Shown here piece by piece: positions 6,293 to 8,844 of a DNA stretch of 8,844 nt. The translations under genes were made by a program, and so were the position numbers. The notes under the pieces were generated by a model. It did no database searches, was not told the DNA's origin, and saw only the letters and a program-made list of their open reading frames with translations. The number at the start of each line of letters is the position of its first letter. Positions within the stretch are counted from its first letter, which is position 1. The stretch comes from Anaerolineae bacterium (lineage in GTDB: Bacteria > Chloroflexota > Anaerolineae > 4572-78 > NAK82): contig JANXAX010000080.1 of assembly GCA_025062175.1 (NCBI GenBank), positions 1-8,844 on the forward strand, read 5' to 3'.

Positions 6293-8764
6293 ATGAGAAA
6301 GGGAACGGTATGGTTGATCATGTTGGCGTGTGCGATAGTGCTTCCGGCTTGCACGCGCCCGGCACCCATGCGCGCACCGGCGACGCGACCTCCCTTTGAG
6401 TTGGCATTCGGCCTCTCTCCCATCCCGACTCGTACCCCGACATCCACTGCCACGCTCACATCCACCGCCACACCTACTGCCACACGTACACCCACTCCGA
6501 CCCTGACGCCCACGGCGACACCTGTACCCAGTCAGCGCTTGGCATCCGCGCGCCAGGCTTTCGAATGGGGAGACTTCGAGCGGGCGAGACAGGAATTTGA
6601 CGCCTTGTACACAGATCCCGGAGCCAGCGACGTGGAACGCCGAGAGGCCGCTTTTTGGCGTGCGCGCAGCCGGCTGGATGCCACCGATTATGCCGGCGCA
6701 ATCTCCGCATTGCAACAATTCATCGCCGCTTATCCCGATGATCGACGCCTTGCTGCTGCTCAGTTTATGCTAGCGCGCGCTTATGAGGGCTTGCAGGAAT
6801 GGCGCAACGCCTTGGCGGCTTATCGGCAATACTTGCGTCTCGACAAAACGCTGGCTATGGAAGCATACGATGGCATCGGCAAGGCGGCTATGCAGCTGAG
6901 CGATTATGCCGCAGCGATCCAGGCATACACCGAGGGTGTGCGGGCAGCCCAGGAAAACGCGTGGCTGGTTTACATGCGTGAGGGTATTGCCCAGGCAGAG
7001 CTGGCACGCAACCGTCCGCGGGAAGCAGTCAAACAGTACGATGCCATTCTCAATGTGGCGCGCATCGACGCCTATCGCGCGCGCATTTTGTACCTGGCGG
7101 CACAGGCACTTCTTCAAGCCGGCGACCGAGAAGCTGCGCAACAGCGCTATCTCGAGGCGGTGAATCGTTATCCCACCACCCAATATGCTTATCTATCCCT
7201 CATCGAGCTGGTGAATGCAGGAGTACCAGTGGATGATTATCAGCGTGGTCTGGTGGATTACTACGCCAAAGCATATCAACCGGCAATCGACGCATTGACC
7301 CGCGTGGTGCAGCGCAGGGTAGACGCGCGTGAAGGCGAAGCACTGTGGTACCTAGCGCTTTCCTTGAAAGCCAACGGTAATCTGACTCAGTCCATCCAGC
7401 GTTTCCAGGAGTTGATCGACAAAGTGCCCCAGAGCAAGCGCTGGGGAGATGCTTGGTTAGAAATGGCCGCGACATACGCCTTGCGTGGCGATACCGAGCA
7501 GGCATTGCGGGTTTATCGCCAATTTGTAAGACAGTATCCGGCCTCTCCGTTGGCGCCACAGGCGCTCTGGCGGGTTGCCAATCTGCAAGCATCCACTGGT
7601 GACCTTGCCGGCGCTGCCGCAACGTACCGAGACCTGGCGACGCGCTATCCCCAGGCGGAGGAGGTCCCGCAAGCACTTTTCAAAGCTGCTCTGCTCGATT
7701 ATCGGCGCGGCGACTACGTCACGGCTCGAACTGCGTGGCAATCCTTGGTGCAAAAGTACCCCAACACGGATGCTGCCACAGCGGCGCGTTTCTGGATCGG
7801 CAAAGCCTGGTTAGCCGTGGGCGAAGAAGAACAGGCTAAACAAGCGTTGCAGGCTGCTAGACGGTGGACGCCTGAATCGTATTATGGACTGCGCGCTGCC
7901 GAAATGCTGGCCGGTGTGACTGTGTGGCGTTCCACAGGGTTCGATGGACGCTTAAAAGAGCCGGCGACCAGCCGGGCAGATGCGGAGGAATGGCTGCGCA
8001 GCTGGCTGAACCCACCCAGTGACGTTGCACTGGCCGCGTTGCCTCCTGCGATCACCGGGTCGCTTGCCTGGCAGCGCGGTGAGGCCCTGCTGACAGTGGG
8101 ACGGCGTGTCCAGGCGTTGGAGGAGTTCGAGAAAATCAAACAGCAGTGGTGGGATGATCCCCTGGCGATGTACCGCCTGGCGCTGGCATTTCACGAGCGT
8201 GAGCTCTATCGCCTGGCCATCGTGTGTGCGGAACGGCTCATCCGCCTGGCACCTGCTGAGCGACGGGCGCAGGTGCCCCTCTTCTTGCGCCAGCTGGCCT
8301 ATCCGCTTTATTTCCGCGAGTTAATCATCGCGCAAGCGCGGAAATATAACTTAGACCCCTTGCTCATGGCGGCGCTCATTCGTCAGGAGAGCCTCTTCGA
8401 GCCTTCCATCACTTCCATTGCCGATGCACGTGGCCTGGCACAAGTCATTCCGCCCACTGGTGAGTGGATCGCTGGTCAGCTGGGATGGATGCAGTGGCAG
8501 CCGGATGATCTCTGGCGGCCTCTGGTGAGCGTGACCTTTGGGGCTTATTACTTACACGTGCAGCTCGACGCCTTCGAAAGTCGGGTCGTTCCGGCACTGA
8601 TGGCCTATAATGCCGGCCCAGGCAGAGTGCGCCAGTGGCTGGCAACCTTCTCCGACTTAGATATGCTGGTTGAGATGGCTCCGATTTCGGAACCGGCACG
8701 GTATGTGCGCCTCATCTACGCTAACTATTACCGTTATCGGCAGCTATACCGGTCCGGCTCCTGA
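6293..8764 (+). CDS. TPR-containing lipoprotein with C-terminal soluble lytic transglycosylase (SLT) domain
   Basis: The 823-residue protein is built from four parts. First is a lipoprotein signal peptide (MRKG, hydrophobic TVWLIMLACAIV, lipobox LPAC with Cys20 as the lipid site). Next comes a Thr/Pro-rich spacer (about 44-80). Then an all-helical TPR-type array (about 83-525) has repeated units such as ALWYLALSLKANGNLTQSI and ends of the form RYP or KYP. Last is an SLT domain (about 675-823). The SLT domain has catalytic Glu699 in LIRQESLFEP, GLAQVIPPTG (714-723, the GLMQ-type motif with Ala for Met), AYNAGPGRV (771-779) and the closing YVRLIYANYYRY. Such enzymes cleave peptidoglycan between MurNAc and GlcNAc and leave an anhydro end. 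The layout resembles Slt70, a helical ring plus catalytic domain, but is longer and lipid-anchored. A GTG at 6287 is in frame; ATG 6293 is preferred because it gives a compact signal peptide. The gene is probably transcribed alone. Confidence 0.92.
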   Translation: MRKGTVWLIMLACAIVLPACTRPAPMRAPATRPPFELAFGLSPIPTRTPTSTATLTSTATPTATRTPTPTLTPTATPVPSQRLASARQAFEWGDFERARQEFDALYTDPGASDVERREAAFWRARSRLDATDYAGAISALQQFIAAYPDDRRLAAAQFMLARAYEGLQEWRNALAAYRQYLRLDKTLAMEAYDGIGKAAMQLSDYAAAIQAYTEGVRAAQENAWLVYMREGIAQAELARNRPREAVKQYDAILNVARIDAYRARILYLAAQALLQAGDREAAQQRYLEAVNRYPTTQYAYLSLIELVNAGVPVDDYQRGLVDYYAKAYQPAIDALTRVVQRRVDAREGEALWYLALSLKANGNLTQSIQRFQELIDKVPQSKRWGDAWLEMAATYALRGDTEQALRVYRQFVRQYPASPLAPQALWRVANLQASTGDLAGAAATYRDLATRYPQAEEVPQALFKAALLDYRRGDYVTARTAWQSLVQKYPNTDAATAARFWIGKAWLAVGEEEQAKQALQAARRWTPESYYGLRAAEMLAGVTVWRSTGFDGRLKEPATSRADAEEWLRSWLNPPSDVALAALPPAITGSLAWQRGEALLTVGRRVQALEEFEKIKQQWWDDPLAMYRLALAFHERELYRLAIVCAERLIRLAPAERRAQVPLFLRQLAYPLYFRELIIAQARKYNLDPLLMAALIRQESLFEPSITSIADARGLAQVIPPTGEWIAGQLGWMQWQPDDLWRPLVSVTFGAYYLHVQLDAFESRVVPALMAYNAGPGRVRQWLATFSDLDMLVEMAPISEPARYVRLIYANYYRYRQLYRSGS
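6422..6532 (+). repeat. Low-complexity DNA encoding a Thr/Pro-rich spacer
   Basis: Irregular short repeats built from units such as CCCACT, ACATCCACTGCCAC and ACGCC encode about 37 residues, nearly all Thr, Pro, Ser and Ala. The segment links the lipid anchor to the helical array of the transglycosylase and probably acts as a flexible stalk across the envelope. Such stretches vary easily in length by slippage. Confidence 0.8.
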
Positions 8765-8844
8765 GCGAGGCACTCCAAACAAGATAAAGCAATCGATGTT
8801 GCCACTCAAGGGTCTGCGGCCACCCATGCCGGGTGGAAAACCCA
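8765..8844 (+). other. 80-base tail without a certain gene; contains a hairpin
   Basis: No T-rich terminator follows the transglycosylase stop. CCACCC (8820-8825) pairs with GGGTGG (8831-8836) around ATGCC, and a flanking GGGT (8810-8813) can pair with ACCC (8840-8843). No T-tract follows on either strand. An ATG at 8796 opens a frame (MLPLKGLRPPMPGGKP) that runs off the window; it has no ribosome binding sequence and is too short to judge. On the minus strand a frame ending at 8806 (TGA on that strand) could be the last 12 codons of a gene entering from the right, also unprovable here. Confidence 0.3.

Noticed and set aside
6190..6300. Frameshift hiding a Cys-rich tail of the radical SAM protein
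   Set aside because: None of the three forward frames after 6190 encodes a CxxC-type cluster, and the terminator starts right after the stop.
6157..6513. Minus-strand frame with a Val/Gly repeat (VGVRVGVGV-like)
   Set aside because: It is the antisense reading of the Thr/Pro-rich stalk DNA plus the terminator region, so the repeat is a by-product.
8820..8836. Hairpin after the transglycosylase as an intrinsic terminator
   Set aside because: The stem is followed by AAAACCC, not a T-tract, and on the minus strand it is followed by GCCGC.
1..8844. tmRNA (ssrA) gene near smpB, tRNA genes, CRISPR arrays, insertion sequences
   Set aside because: I found no tmRNA-like ends, no tRNA TTCRA-type loop in non-coding sequence, no spaced direct repeats and no transposase; almost all bases are in confident genes.

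Overview
The window is a dense, one-directional stretch of bacterial chromosome. All six genes lie on the + strand, and the base composition is fairly GC-rich (about 60% by eye). Several traits suggest Chloroflexota, probably Anaerolineae or a relative: a long Thr/Pro-rich spacer behind the lipobox of a lipoprotein, a dynamin-like GTPase after smpB, and a TIGR03960-type radical SAM protein. This placement rests on gene content alone. No rRNA, marker protein comparison or database search supports it.

Layout. Positions 1-558 hold the C-terminal part of an S41 (C-terminal processing) serine peptidase. It overlaps smpB (555-1028, tmRNA-binding protein) by 4 bases. After a 6-base gap comes a dynamin-like GTPase with a C-terminal hydrophobic hairpin (1035-2768). 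That gene overlaps an AarF/UbiB/ABC1-type atypical kinase (2765-4537) by 4 bases. After 34 bases comes a B12-domain-like/radical SAM protein (4572-6203). These five genes look like one transcription unit: no terminator was seen between them, and the unit ends at a good intrinsic terminator (6208-6234). A promoter-like element then sits almost on the start codon of the last gene (6293-8764), a lipoprotein with TPR-type repeats and a C-terminal lytic transglycosylase domain. The final 80 bases hold no certain gene.

How the genes may work together. SmpB is part of ribosome rescue by trans-translation. The GTPase and the AarF-like kinase both carry hydrophobic segments and probably act at the inner face of the membrane. 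The S41 peptidase probably acts outside the membrane, and the transglycosylase should be anchored there by its lipid. The radical SAM protein has no established substrate. The most notable context is the tight coupling of a dynamin-like GTPase to an AarF/UbiB kinase, which could be a membrane-lipid module. That is inference.

I saw no CRISPR array, insertion sequence, tRNA, rRNA, toxin-antitoxin pair or phage gene. Most of the window is ordinary chromosomal content. The points worth a second look are the GTPase-kinase coupling, a Met-rich micro-repeat in the kinase, a missing cysteine-rich tail in the radical SAM protein, and a probably leaderless transglycosylase gene.
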